Positions 8,573-17,439 of a stretch of 64,000 nt of DNA are shown here, piece by piece. The translations under genes and the position numbers were made by a program. The DNA is taken from NCBI GenBank assembly GCA_016208495.1, contig JACQXX010000109.1, positions 1 to 64,000 of the forward strand, in the 5' to 3' direction. This DNA is from Acidobacteriota bacterium (GTDB lineage: Bacteria; Acidobacteriota; Blastocatellia; Chloracidobacteriales; Chloracidobacteriaceae). The notes under the pieces are model-generated. The model saw nothing but the letters and a program-made list of their open reading frames with translations, was not told the DNA's origin and did no database searches. The stretch's first letter is position 1; each line of letters starts with the position of its first letter.

Positions 8573-8614
8573 AAAAAACACAAAGGCACGGGACTGCTCT
8601 GGTCAGCCCGTGCC
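8573..8614 (-). terminator. Terminator-like hairpin between rpmA and obg
   Basis: On the minus strand GGCACGGG and CTG pair with CAG and CCCGTGCC (arms 8585-8596 and 8604-8614 with one bulged base), followed by TTTGTGTTTTTTG. This has the form of an intrinsic terminator placed inside the operon, 5-50 bp before the obg start. It could lower obg-nadD-rsfS expression relative to the ribosomal protein genes. Confidence 0.6.
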
Positions 8615-8657
8615 CGTGAAGAGTGGAAACCTGTGAGGACAATGAATGCTGGAAAAA

Positions 8658-8951
8658 TTAGACAGCGGCGGCAGCCTGAGCCTGTGGTACCACGGCTGGA
8701 GTTGGATACACGCTGATGTATTTTCCTTTACGTCCCTTGTCTTCGAATTTGACATAGCCGTCAACACAAGCAAACAACGTGTCATCGGAACCGATGCCAA
8801 CATTATTGCCGGGCTTGTATCGTGTCCCGCGCTGACGCACCAAAATCGAACCACCTGTCACAAACTGACCACCAAAACGCTTTACACCAAGGCGTTTTGC
8901 GTTTGAATCGCGACCGTTTCGCGAACTACCGACACCTTTTTTGTGAGCCAT
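8658..8951 (-). CDS. rpmA: 50S ribosomal protein L27 (bL27)
   Basis: Ribosomal protein whose N-terminus reaches the peptidyl-transferase centre. The 97-residue product starts [17 protein letters not shown] and contains [19 protein letters not shown] and [10 protein letters not shown], all signature segments. No cleavable N-terminal extension of the Firmicutes type is present, since the Met directly precedes AHKKG. The C-terminal tail is Ala/Gln-rich. Lies 72 bp after rplU. Confidence 0.96.
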   Translation of the reverse strand: MAHKKGVGSSRNGRDSNAKRLGVKRFGGQFVTGGSILVRQRGTRYKPGNNVGIGSDDTLFACVDGYVKFEDKGRKGKYISVYPTPAVVPQAQAAAAV

Positions 8952-9023
8952 AACAAAAACCTCTCTCAACCAATGCGAAATCTTATGATATAGAATTGCC
9001 TGTGAGCAGCGCCACGGACGCCA

Positions 9024-9335
9024 TTAGGCGATGGATTCAATGCGCACCGCCGTAAATCCCTGGCGATGACCTTGTTTCCGCTTGTATTGCTTGCGGCGCT
9101 TGAATTTAAAAACAATGACCTTCGGGCCGCGGCCCTGTTCAACCACAACACCCTTCACGGCGGCACCGTTGACGGTTGGCTGTCCAATTTTGATTTCCGA
9201 GCCATTGGAAAGGACCAACACCTGGTCAAATTCGACCGATTCTCCAACATTGGCTGCCAGGGATGGAAAGCGAACCACTTCCCCTGCCTGAACACGAAAC
9301 TGCTTGCCTCCAGTTAGAACGACTGCGTACGACAC
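9024..9335 (-). CDS. rplU: 50S ribosomal protein L21 (bL21)
   Basis: Large-subunit ribosomal protein that binds 23S rRNA. The 103-residue product MSYAVVLTGGKQFRVQAGE... ends with the conserved KRRKQYKRKQGHRQGFTAVRIESI. First gene of the operon; the strong promoter 9431-9460 gives a leader of about 90 nt in which GGAGGGAG precedes the start. That leader could hold an L21 autoregulatory site, but I cannot show one by eye. Confidence 0.96.
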   Translation of the reverse strand: MSYAVVLTGGKQFRVQAGEVVRFPSLAANVGESVEFDQVLVLSNGSEIKIGQPTVNGAAVKGVVVEQGRGPKVIVFKFKRRKQYKRKQGHRQGFTAVRIESIA

Positions 9336-9430
9336 AAAGGACTCCCTCCAGGGTTTTGATCAACCCTCTCGATGTGATGATATCTTCTTCTGTATTGAAG
9401 CGAAAAAGTGTGCTTTTTGAGAAAAGGGGC

Positions 9431-9460
9431 ATTATACGAACGAAAAAAGGAAATTGTCAA
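9431..9460 (-). promoter_or_regulatory. Sigma70-type promoter of the rplU operon
   Basis: On the minus strand TTGACA (9455-9460) and TATAAT (9431-9436) are perfect consensus boxes with an 18-bp spacer. Transcription would start near 9424, about 90 nt before rplU. This is the strongest housekeeping promoter visible in the window, as expected for ribosomal protein genes. Confidence 0.78.
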
Positions 9461-9654
9461 CCTCAAGGGACAAACTTGGAAGTTTCAAGAATGATCTGGA
9501 AAAGCCCGAAATTAGACTGAAAAATTTACTGGAACCTTTCACCGACTCAAGCGTAAAGGCTCTTCTGAAACTTTTCTTTCCATTTCAGCACTAACTCCCA
9601 AACAATCCGTGAGACAAAACTCCAGGCCATCTTTTATCGTCCCGGAGGTGTATT
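9461..9654. other. Divergent spacer between rplU promoter and regulator gene
   Basis: Together with the rplU leader this makes a 319-bp gene-free stretch. The only further signal I see is CGGAGGT at 9643-9649, a near-perfect ribosome binding site six bases ahead of the TTG start at 9655. Confidence 0.6.
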
Positions 9655-10746
9655 TTGACTCAGTTTCCTTTGTCAAATAAGCCATTATCTACTGGAAGTG
9701 TCTTTCCGATCACATATTCTTGGATGGAACCTAAACCTGAGATCACATCGCTGGTCACGCCACAATCCATTCTTGGGGTCAGCGCCTGGGCACAGGATGC
9801 GCGTTCAATCCTGCACGCCCACGCCTCGCATGACCGTCCCCTGATTTTGATCGGGGAACCCGGTACCGGAAAACGCTTCCTTGCACGCCAACTTCACCAT
9901 TTAAGCCATCGCAGCCACCAGCCGTTTATTGCCATTGAATGCCAAACGCTGTCACCAGCTTCACTCCGGGCGGCATTACTGGGATTGTCCACGATGGGAG
10001 CCAGCACAACCGGGCAAGGGCTGCTGGAACTGGCACGCGGCGGCACGCTTTATCTCGGAGGGCTCGTCGCCTGGCCGGCGGAGTTGTCTGACTTGCTGGC
10101 TCGGATCGACAGTTCGAGTACGCTCCTTCCACCCTTTCCAAAACCGACAGCCAGTTTCCAACCGCATCTGGTGACTTCCCAATCACAGGCACATTTTGAT
10201 GTTCGCCTGGTGTTTGGCCTGTTGCCGGTGGGCGAAGCCGATGCCCGTGAAAGCTGTATTGCTCAGGCCGACCGACTGGTCATTCCACCTCTGCGGGAAC
10301 GCAAAGCCGATATTGAAATGCTGGCTGAACATTTTCTGAGTGAATTTCTGCAAACACTGGGCCGGGAGGACCGATCCCTGGGACCCGATGCCCGACGACG
10401 GCTGCTTGAGTACGAATGGCCGGGCAACATCAAAGAACTCAAAAGTGCGATGCTGTATGCTGTGCACCATCTGCGAACCAAGCCGGTCAGTCTCCCGGAT
10501 TTACCGCCGCCGCTGGGACAGGGCGAGCCACAAGAAAATAATTCATCCCTGAGTGAACTCGCTCAACAAAATCTATCGCTCCAGGACGCAGTTGAAGCTT
10601 TTGAAAAACAACTCATCACCGAAGCGCTCCGCCGCACCGGTGGCCACCAAACACGGGCGGCCCAGATTCTGGGAATCAAATTAACCACCCTCAACATGAA
10701 ACTGGCCCGGTTTGGAATTGACCCGCGAACCATGCGGTTTCAGTAA
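9655..10746 (+). CDS. Degenerate NtrC-family regulator lacking GAFTGA and Walker B
   Basis: A 363-residue relative of sigma54 activators that has lost the parts needed to act on sigma54. Walker A is present (GEPGTGKR, 67-74), and so are LRERKADI, WPGNIKEL and a C-terminal Fis-type helix-turn-helix (RAAQILGIKLTTLNMKL). At the position of GAFTGA the protein reads MGASTTGQ (about 114-121), and the Walker B LFLDE is replaced by LYLGG (132-136), with no acidic residue. It should therefore not hydrolyse ATP normally or contact sigma54, and may work as a DNA-binding repressor or an antagonist of the intact activators nearby. It starts with TTG, supported by GGAGGT six bases upstream. No frameshift is visible; the frame is intact over the full length, which argues for a retained function. 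Confidence 0.8.
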   Translation: MTQFPLSNKPLSTGSVFPITYSWMEPKPEITSLVTPQSILGVSAWAQDARSILHAHASHDRPLILIGEPGTGKRFLARQLHHLSHRSHQPFIAIECQTLSPASLRAALLGLSTMGASTTGQGLLELARGGTLYLGGLVAWPAELSDLLARIDSSSTLLPPFPKPTASFQPHLVTSQSQAHFDVRLVFGLLPVGEADARESCIAQADRLVIPPLRERKADIEMLAEHFLSEFLQTLGREDRSLGPDARRRLLEYEWPGNIKELKSAMLYAVHHLRTKPVSLPDLPPPLGQGEPQENNSSLSELAQQNLSLQDAVEAFEKQLITEALRRTGGHQTRAAQILGIKLTTLNMKLARFGIDPRTMRFQ

Positions 10747-10879
10747 CCTGAAGTATTTTTCCGCTTGAGAGAGAGGCAAGGGGACTGTTTCATCCCTTGC
10801 CCTGCTCTGCGTCTTTGAGTCCCCGTGGGTACTCCGCCTTCCTCACTCCTGCCTTGATCAAACCTTCCACCAGAAGCTC

Positions 10880-11473
10880 TTACAGCGACAAAGTTTCACG
10901 AATAATCGGGTATACCAGCGACAAAAACTGGTTCACAATTCGCCCTGAAACGCCCCAAATCGGATCCCGATCACCATAGTGATAAAAGTACACCGGTCGA
11001 GTCCGACCCAGCACCTGAAACTGGCGGACCTCCAGAGCCTGGGGCTGATCAATGATTGGAATCGGTACTTCAATCAGATATTCAATTTCGTGGGCATTGA
11101 TTTGAAACTCATACGGGTACGGAATCCACCCAACCACTGGTGTAATCAAGTACCCGCTCATGGTCAGGAATTCGTCCATTTCCCCTAGCAATCGCACATC
11201 CTGGCGACTCAGCCCAATTTCCTCCTCGGCCTCACGGAGCGCGGTGACCTGCGGGGTTTGATCTTCCGGATCAACTCGACCACCAGGAAAAGCCACTTCG
11301 CCGCTGTGATCGCGCAGTTTGGTGGAGCGCTTGGTCAACAATAAATGCGGGATATTGTCTTTTGAAAAAATTGGCACAAGCACCGCTGCCGGAATATAGT
11401 CCCAATCAGCACGAATCTGTTTGGAACGCGATGCCAGCAGGTGCGTGACACGATCCGTGATCTCCGGTTTCAT
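10880..11473 (-). CDS. NUDIX hydrolase, CoA pyrophosphatase type
   Basis: Predicted to cleave the diphosphate of coenzyme A or related compounds. The 197-residue product has the NUDIX box GGRVDPEDQTPQVTALREAE followed by EEIGL, and ahead of it the CoA-specific signature LLTKRSTKLRDHSGEVAFPG of the YeaB/NudL group. The start at 11473 is chosen because AAGGAAG lies just upstream; the frame itself is open to 11518. Convergent with the degenerate regulator gene across a 133-bp gap. Confidence 0.85.
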   Translation of the reverse strand: MKPEITDRVTHLLASRSKQIRADWDYIPAAVLVPIFSKDNIPHLLLTKRSTKLRDHSGEVAFPGGRVDPEDQTPQVTALREAEEEIGLSRQDVRLLGEMDEFLTMSGYLITPVVGWIPYPYEFQINAHEIEYLIEVPIPIIDQPQALEVRQFQVLGRTRPVYFYHYGDRDPIWGVSGRIVNQFLSLVYPIIRETLSL

Positions 11474-11565
11474 GGCACTTCCTTCACAAGGTTTCGGTTT
11501 CCGGATATCAATTTCCACTGTGAAACCATTTCAATTCAAGAATTTCCGACCAAAAAGGACTCCTT

Positions 11566-12240
11566 ATGACGCTTTTGGCCCGCTACATTTTTTTTGCCAG
11601 TGGACGGCAAGAACTCAGAAAAAGCTCACGGCACATTGGCCTGACATTGGCTTTGATTCTTACCGGCACGGTCACGACCTTAGCACAGGAACGACCCGCA
11701 AACGAGATTGCCACGCGAATCTCACCTCAAACGACACGCCCGTCCTCGCGTCCCACTCCCCCATCACCCCAACCCGGTGAAGCGGTCAGTTCTGAAACTG
11801 AATCGCCCGAACTAGCGATAGCCAAAGAACTTCGCGCTCTGGTCAAAGCCGTGGAATCAATGCGCGACCAGCAGCAAGCGCAGGTGGCCGTCAGTTTTCT
11901 GCAGGTTCAACAATCACGCTTGAGCACGCTCGAACAACAGATGACCACGACCCGCACCCAACTGACACAGCTCAAGCTCAGACAAGAACAAAACCAGGTT
12001 CGAACAGGCAATATTCGCAACGAATTGATTGGCCGGACAATTCTGGATCAAGCTGAAGGAGAACGAATTATACGCGCTGAAATCCAGGCCGAAGATGCCC
12101 GCTTGCAAAAGGAAATTCTGGCAACCGAGCAACAACTGCTTCTGATGCAGCAGGAATATGATCAAATGAAGTTCGAGACCCAGCAAATTCGTGATCAAAT
12201 TTGGAATTATCTGCGAGCAACTCCCACAACGAATGAATGA
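11566..12240 (+). CDS. Exported coiled-coil protein of unknown function
   Basis: Family not recognised. The 224-residue product has a hydrophobic segment HIGLTLALILTGTVTTLA (about 23-40) that looks like a signal peptide with an unusually long basic n-region (cleavage probably after LAQ), then a Pro/Ser/Thr-rich linker (50-80) and a long heptad-rich helix (about 85-215) full of Gln, Glu and Leu, which predicts an extended coiled coil. AAGGAC precedes the start. The FHA-GAF-PP2C gene follows after 215 bp on the same strand; co-function is possible but not shown. Confidence 0.65.
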   Translation: MTLLARYIFFASGRQELRKSSRHIGLTLALILTGTVTTLAQERPANEIATRISPQTTRPSSRPTPPSPQPGEAVSSETESPELAIAKELRALVKAVESMRDQQQAQVAVSFLQVQQSRLSTLEQQMTTTRTQLTQLKLRQEQNQVRTGNIRNELIGRTILDQAEGERIIRAEIQAEDARLQKEILATEQQLLLMQQEYDQMKFETQQIRDQIWNYLRATPTTNE

Positions 12241-12455
12241 AGATTGATGACATTTGACACTCAGCCAGACTACAATCAGGGCTTCTACATAATCTGCTTG
12301 ACCATCGTTCGCACAATTCAAAAAAAGGTAGTCAGCCATTAATCTGGCCAATGAATTTTTTAGGTGGCCAGAGTGTTGCCGATCCCTGCAACGTGTCAGG
12401 TGAATTTCTCGAATTTCTTCATTTCTAAAAACTCTGGAGTTGAATTCTCGCCGCC

Positions 12456-14228
12456 ATGTACTCACTGATCATTCGTTCACCTGGTTACCCGCCTCAGAAA
12501 GTTCGTCTGGTCCGTCCACAAAATACCATTGGACGTTCGGTTCGGGCTGACATTGCAATTCCAGATTCTTTTGCTTCGCGCCTGCATGCACGCCTTCAGG
12601 CTGAAGAAAACGGATATATCCTGGAAGATTTGCAAAGCGCCAATGGCACCTACTTCAATGGAATGCGGGTGAGTGTGCCGATTCGGCTCAAACCGGGAGA
12701 TGTGATTCGGATTGGTGAAACGGATCTGGAATTTGCCAGCGATACCATTCACTCAGTCAGTAACCTTTCACGGACAGCCGTGTTTCTGGCCGATAGTTTG
12801 CCAGCCGCCGCTCCGGAAGCGACGATTGGGATGGCCGGATTTCGGGCAACGGATGAAATTCTGGGACGTGCCTCCGGGCAATTAGGTGGAAAAACCTCAA
12901 TGGTGGCACCAAAGATGCCCAGCGGCGCCAGTGCCATCGAGGTCAGCGGGCCACCGACCGATCCCAAACGCCGGTTGCTCGCCCTGGTCAGCAAGGTGGG
13001 TGTGGCACTTTTATCCAACTCTGACTTAGACGAAGTGTTGGACCAGGTAATGAACATCGTCTTTGAATCCCTGCCGGTTGAGCGGGGGTATTTGATGATG
13101 AGCAATGAAAACCAGTCGGAACCAAATGCCAGTTCGCTCATCTGCAAGGTGGCCCGTGTGGGAGGAAAATCCATCAGTGGAGAGGTGACCTTGAGCCGCC
13201 ATATCACTGAACAGGTGCTGGTGGCCCGAACGGCGGTTCTGACGCTGAATGCCCAGCAGGATCCACGATTTGCCGGCCAGCAATCCATTGTGCTTTCCGG
13301 GACCCGGTCCGTGATGGCGGTCCCGCTTGCGCTGGGTGATCAGGTTCACGGGCTCATTTATGTTGAAAACCCCTATGAGCAACGCTTTACCCCAGATGAT
13401 CTGGAGGTGTTGACCACCATCGCCAGCGTGGCGGTGATTAAAATTGAAAATGCTCGATTGCTGGAAGAACGGCTGGAAAAACAACGCCTTGAAGAAGAAG
13501 TAGCCCTGGCCGGACGAATTCAGGCTTCGATGCTGCCACGCTGCGACCCGGAACTGCCTGGTTTTGAACTGGCTGGACTTTCACGACCAGCGGCTGGGGT
13601 GAGCGGCGACTATTATGATTACATCCGGATTTCAGACAGCCATCTGGCCGTCGTGATTGGTGACGTTACAGGCCACGGTATTTCATCCGGGTTGCTGATG
13701 GCACTTGCCAAAGGTGGTCTGTTAAATCAGGTCATTATTTCGAGCAAAGCCGAAGACGTGATGACCGCCATGAACACGTTGATTTATGAAAATGGGAGTC
13801 GGCGTGACCTGATGACCTTCTGCTACCTGCTCGTCAACCTCTACTCCGGTGAAATCTCGCTCTCAAATGCGGGCCACCCCTTTCCGTACTGGTTCCAATC
13901 CCCAACCCGAACTGTTCACAGCATCGAAATTGGGGCGTATCCACTGGGGGCAAAAGCCCTGGCGGTCTATCCGGCCCAAACTCTCACCATGTCCGTCGGC
14001 GATGTGATCGTAATCTATAGTGACGGGATTGTTGAGCTGCAAAATACACGCAAAGAACAACTTGGCTATCAACGATTTGAAACCATGATCCGCGATATTG
14101 CCCATAAACCGGCGCGTGAAATTTGCGAAGGACTGGTGGAATCAGCTTTGAAATTTTCAGCCGGGTGTCTCCCCGAAGATGATATTACGGTTGTCGTTCT
14201 CAAACGCCGACCACCGCTCGTCCGCTGA
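12456..14228 (+). CDS. FHA-GAF-PP2C (SpoIIE/RsbU-type) phosphatase
   Basis: Cytosolic signalling phosphatase. Domains in order: FHA at about 1-95, with GRS, SRLHA and NGT in the phosphothreonine-binding positions; a linker; GAF at about 180-345; a short coiled coil (LEERLEKQRLEEEVALAGRI); and a PPM/SpoIIE phosphatase domain at about 375-585. The metal-binding motifs GDYYD, GDVTGHG and SDGIVE are intact, so the enzyme should be active. Such proteins remove phosphate from Ser/Thr on anti-sigma-factor antagonists or other targets. The FHA implies recruitment by a Ser/Thr kinase; one is encoded at 60951-62708, but no partner lies next to this gene. Full length for the architecture (590 residues). 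Confidence 0.9.
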   Translation: MYSLIIRSPGYPPQKVRLVRPQNTIGRSVRADIAIPDSFASRLHARLQAEENGYILEDLQSANGTYFNGMRVSVPIRLKPGDVIRIGETDLEFASDTIHSVSNLSRTAVFLADSLPAAAPEATIGMAGFRATDEILGRASGQLGGKTSMVAPKMPSGASAIEVSGPPTDPKRRLLALVSKVGVALLSNSDLDEVLDQVMNIVFESLPVERGYLMMSNENQSEPNASSLICKVARVGGKSISGEVTLSRHITEQVLVARTAVLTLNAQQDPRFAGQQSIVLSGTRSVMAVPLALGDQVHGLIYVENPYEQRFTPDDLEVLTTIASVAVIKIENARLLEERLEKQRLEEEVALAGRIQASMLPRCDPELPGFELAGLSRPAAGVSGDYYDYIRISDSHLAVVIGDVTGHGISSGLLMALAKGGLLNQVIISSKAEDVMTAMNTLIYENGSRRDLMTFCYLLVNLYSGEISLSNAGHPFPYWFQSPTRTVHSIEIGAYPLGAKALAVYPAQTLTMSVGDVIVIYSDGIVELQNTRKEQLGYQRFETMIRDIAHKPAREICEGLVESALKFSAGCLPEDDITVVVLKRRPPLVR

Positions 14229-14376
14229 TGACAAGGTGACAAGGTGACAAGATGACAGGGTGACACAACGACAGGGTGACACAACGACAGGGGGCAGGTA
14301 CAACCAAAGCGAATTGTTTTACGACTCACTACTCGCTACTCGCTATTATGCGCTACTCGCTTTGGGGGTTCTTGTT
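14229..14376 (+). repeat. GTGACAAG-type tandem repeats and GTAGCGA remnant
   Basis: 14229-14292 holds TGACAAGG octamers and two 16-bp units of GACAGGGTGACACAAC. 14326-14361 carries CTACTCGCTA-type heptamers. The upstream part of the next open frame (from 14260) is encoded by these repeats and is not part of the real protein. Confidence 0.75.
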
Positions 14377-15222
14377 ATGCGTCTGTCGTTGATTTTTGTT
14401 TGCCTGTTGACAGCCTGCTCAACCCTGGGAAATTCCAACACCTCACCGCTGGTTGTGTCGCCCACGAATACAAATGCCTCAAATCAACTCATTGATCGCG
14501 TGCGGGTTCCAGTTGGGTATCAGCGATTGAAACCGCCAACTGGGAGCTTTGCCAACTGGTTGCAGCACCTCAAGCTCAAACCTGGTACTCCTGCCGTTCA
14601 CCTTTTTGATGGTTCACTGAAGAGAAACCAAAGCGCACACGTTGCGGTGGTTGACATTGATACTGGCACCACTGATTTGCAGCAATGTGCCGATGCCGTG
14701 ATGCGGCTTCGGGCTGAATATCTCTTTTCATCCGGAAAAAAATCTAAAATTGCCTTCAATTTTACCAGCGGCTTTCGGTGTGATTTTGCAAAGTGGGCCG
14801 AAGGGTACCGCCCTGAAGTCACCGGAAATACTGTGCGCTGGGTCAAAACGGCTTCAACCGATGGTTCTTACAAAAGCTTTCGGGAATATCTGATCCCAGT
14901 TTTTACCTATGCGGGAACGGCATCGCTCAGTCAGGAACTGAAACCAGTTTCCAACACCCGCGAAATTGAAATCGGCGATGTTTTTATTCAAGGAGGGTTT
15001 CCAGGCCATGCCGTGATTGTGGTGGATGTGGCCACGCATCAACAAACCAAAGAACGGCTGTTTTTGCTGGCTCAAAGCTATATGCCCGCCCAGGAAATCC
15101 ACCTTCTACGCAATCCAACCAATAATCAACTCAACCCATGGTACAGCGCGAATTTTCAAGGAAATGTTGAAACACCAGAATGGACTTTTCCTCCTGGCAG
15201 CCTGAAGCGGTTTGGTGAGTAG
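14377..15222 (+). CDS. DUF4846 lipoprotein
   Basis: Predicted outer- or inner-membrane lipoprotein of the DUF4846 family; its biochemical role is unknown. From MRLSLIFVCLLTACS the lipobox LTAC gives a lipidated Cys at residue 14. The mature 268-residue domain contains VPVGYQRL near its start, LFDGSLK, and EIGDVFIQGGFPGHAVIVVD, which are the features I associate with the family. A longer frame starts at 14260, but its first 39 residues come from tandem repeats and would bury the signal peptide, so 14377 is chosen. Confidence 0.75.
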   Translation: MRLSLIFVCLLTACSTLGNSNTSPLVVSPTNTNASNQLIDRVRVPVGYQRLKPPTGSFANWLQHLKLKPGTPAVHLFDGSLKRNQSAHVAVVDIDTGTTDLQQCADAVMRLRAEYLFSSGKKSKIAFNFTSGFRCDFAKWAEGYRPEVTGNTVRWVKTASTDGSYKSFREYLIPVFTYAGTASLSQELKPVSNTREIEIGDVFIQGGFPGHAVIVVDVATHQQTKERLFLLAQSYMPAQEIHLLRNPTNNQLNPWYSANFQGNVETPEWTFPPGSLKRFGE

Positions 15223-15255
15223 TCAGGAAGAGCGAAGTAGCGAGTCGCGAACAGA

Positions 15256-15410
15256 AAGCGAGTAGTGAGTAGCGAGTAGTGAGTAGCAAGTTGCAAACAG
15301 TCAATCCAGGATCAATTCCCAGTTTAATTCAAATGATTGCTCTGAAAATAAAAGGTTTATAGACAGGTGCTCTGTCTGACTACTCGCAACTCGCAACTCA
15401 CTACTCGCTT
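15256..15410. repeat. Inverted GTAGCGA-heptamer element
   Basis: AAGCGAGTAGTGAGTAGCGA (from 15256, array to 15294) faces CAACTCACTACTCGCTT (15378-15410 with its heptamers) in inverted orientation, with an AT-rich ~80-bp core. Same arm sequence as the element at 6218-6383. It fills the gap between two convergent genes and may serve as a bidirectional terminator. Confidence 0.85.
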
Positions 15411-15777
15411 ACTTGAGCCCTTCTTCCCCAGCCTGCCTGAGAAACGCCCAGGTGAAAATACTGGAATGATTATCCTGCCACGTCACACCCAGCGCATATC
15501 GCCCGACGTGGTGCATCGAAGTTACTTCAAATTTTGTGACATCACCGAGCAGTGGAAGACTGAGCGAGCGTTTTTTCTTTTCAGGCTCAACGGGGACTTC
15601 TTCAACCAGTTTGGGATGTGGATTTTCGCCACGTTCCTGAGCACAGGTGGCACAAGGGCAAACCCGCCGAAGGCTCATCAATCGGAACACGCTTTTTTCA
15701 CCATCGCGCCACACCAGTTCCATGGTGGCAGTTGAGCGGCTCACATTGACCGCTTCCGGAAATAATTCACCTGACAT
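15409..15777 (-). CDS. DUF971 (GBBH-like) domain protein
   Basis: 122-residue protein of the DUF971 family, often found near iron-sulfur or Mrp-type assembly genes; function not established. The core motif RLMSLRRVCPCATCAQE has the three clustered cysteines CPCATC, and the family's ending segment HHVGRYALGVTWQDNHSSIF is complete. The start MSGELFPE is chosen over an upstream Met at 15855, which would add 26 unrelated residues. The last bases lie in the repeat arm at 15378-15410. Confidence 0.8.
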   Translation of the reverse strand: MSGELFPEAVNVSRSTATMELVWRDGEKSVFRLMSLRRVCPCATCAQERGENPHPKLVEEVPVEPEKKKRSLSLPLLGDVTKFEVTSMHHVGRYALGVTWQDNHSSIFTWAFLRQAGEEGLK

Positions 15778-15971
15778 AGTCGGATTCTTCCTTCGATTGT
15801 GGTTGTAATTGCTGGAAATATGGGGCTTTCCCCATGGGGTGTTTGGTGATAACATACGCCCCTCTTATCGCCGGGCGCAATCCAAGCAAACGGCACTTTT
15901 TTCAGCAATCCCAAATATCATCCCAAACACGATACCCAAATCCAACATCACTGTGTAAGGAAACGTCTGCC

Positions 15972-16454
15972 ATGTCTTCAGAAACCCCACGCGAATTGAA
16001 AGTGGGCGATCCCGCACCAGCTTTCAGTTTACAAACCGGCGACGGAACCACCGTCAACCTGTCTGATTTCAAAGGTCAGCGCGTCGTGCTTTATTTCTAT
16101 CCACGCGACAACACACCAGGATGCACCCGTGAAGCCTGTGGGTTTCGCGATGACCTGGCCAAACTCAATTCCCTGCGCGCTCAGGTGCTGGGAGTGAGCA
16201 CCGATAGTGTGGCGTCGCACAAAAAATTTACCGAGCAATACCAGCTCAATTTTCCGTTGCTTTCCGACCCGGAAATGACAGTCTCGCAGGCATATGGCGT
16301 CTGGCAGGAAAAAAGCAACTATGGGAAAAAATACTTCGGCATTGTTCGAACGACCTTCATCATTGATGAAGAGGGCAACATCAGCCGGATCTTCCGTCGG
16401 GTGAAAGTTGATGGGCACACTGAAAAAGTGCTCGAAGCTTTAGCTGCCAAATAA
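15972..16454 (+). CDS. bcp: Thioredoxin-dependent thiol peroxidase (BCP/PrxQ)
   Basis: Reduces hydrogen peroxide and organic peroxides, and is itself recycled by thioredoxin. The 160-residue product has the peroxidatic site YPRDNTPGCTREACGF, with peroxidatic and resolving Cys separated by four residues, as in the 2-Cys BCP subclass. The whole AhpC/TSA fold is present up to KVLEALAA. The frame is open to 15834, but homology begins at MSSETPRELKVGDPAP. Divergent from the DUF971 gene with 194 bp between. Confidence 0.92.
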   Translation: MSSETPRELKVGDPAPAFSLQTGDGTTVNLSDFKGQRVVLYFYPRDNTPGCTREACGFRDDLAKLNSLRAQVLGVSTDSVASHKKFTEQYQLNFPLLSDPEMTVSQAYGVWQEKSNYGKKYFGIVRTTFIIDEEGNISRIFRRVKVDGHTEKVLEALAAK

Positions 16455-16455
16455 G

Positions 16456-16559
16456 ACCAGTTTGTAGTCAGTAGTCAGTAGTCAGTAGTTCGCTCAGTTT
16501 ATTTGGTTGAACCACTTGACTATTTGCTCATACCGAAGATTTCGTTGCAAAGTGGCATA
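16456..16559 (-). repeat. Dispersed repeat R1, copy 2 (inverted)
   Basis: Begins ACCAGTTTGTAGTCAGTAG and ends GCAAAGTGGCATA; it is the reverse complement of the copies at 2110-2216 and 24413-24519. It contains three AGTAGTC heptamers and starts two bases after the bcp stop codon. Confidence 0.8.
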
Positions 16560-16621
16560 CGACCATTTTGGAATGAACCCTTGCATTACGGGAAAGCTAA
16601 AGTATTGAAGAAATTGTATTT

Positions 16622-16653
16622 CCCTGAACCCTGAACCCTGAACCCTGAACCCT
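16622..16653. repeat. CCCTGAA heptamer array
   Basis: About four and a half units of CCCTGAA, 55 bp before the acetyltransferase gene. Confidence 0.85.
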
Positions 16654-16708
16654 CAATGGTACAAGGTCAGTCCCTCCCAACAACCGATCCCAATCAAAGC
16701 TGTTTTCC

Positions 16709-17218
16709 ATGGAAATTCCGATTCTTACCACTGAGCGCCTGTTGATGCGGGCATTTCGTGAATCAGACCTTGATGAGTACGCCGCCATGTGTGCTGATCC
16801 GGAGGTCATGCGCTACCTGGGCGAAGGTCACACGCTGGCCCGGTGGGAAGCCTGGCGGCAGATGGCCATGATCATGGGTCACTGGCAATTACGTGGATAC
16901 GGAATGTGGGCAGTCGAAGAAAAATCAACTGGAAAATTGCTGGGCCGAATCGGGTGTTTTTACCCCGAAGGCTGGCCCGGATTTGAAATCGGCTGGACAC
17001 TGAGCCGTACTGCCTGGGGCAAAGGATTTGCCACCGAAGGGGCCCGGGCGGCTCTCGACTTTGCGTTTCACAGGCTCGATCAAGATCACGTCATTAGTTT
17101 GATTCGTCCCGACAACCAGGCTTCCATTCGCGTGGCAGAACGCCTTGGCGAATCGCTCGAAGGCTCAGTCACTCTCTTCGGAGGCGAAGCGCTGATTTAT
17201 GGGATTCATCGTCCCTGA
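16709..17218 (+). CDS. GNAT acetyltransferase (RimJ/RimL type)
   Basis: Transfers acetyl from acetyl-CoA to an amine; substrate unknown. The 169-residue product begins IPILTTERLLMRAFRESDLD, typical of the RimJ/RimL branch (acetyltransf_3), and has ..TAWGKGFATEGARAALDFAF, the motif A pyrophosphate-binding loop, then SIRVAERLG. The family includes N-terminal ribosomal protein acetylases, aminoglycoside acetylases and many small-molecule enzymes; the sequence does not decide among them. Confidence 0.85.
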   Translation: MEIPILTTERLLMRAFRESDLDEYAAMCADPEVMRYLGEGHTLARWEAWRQMAMIMGHWQLRGYGMWAVEEKSTGKLLGRIGCFYPEGWPGFEIGWTLSRTAWGKGFATEGARAALDFAFHRLDQDHVISLIRPDNQASIRVAERLGESLEGSVTLFGGEALIYGIHRP

Positions 17219-17439
17219 GAACCAGGGGCTGAGGGCTCAGGGCTGAAGAAGACCTGAAGCTATCTGAGCCTGTTTTCAATCCTTCGGCTCCAGGTCCGAA
17301 AAAGCCAGATCCCAGACAACTCTCACAAATTCTAAGAAAAAAAATATCCAACACCATTCAGGCCAAACATCTACCCGAATACTCACTTCTGACGATCTCA
17401 CTTTATCTTTGTGTTTTCTTTCACTTCGGAGTCTATTCA

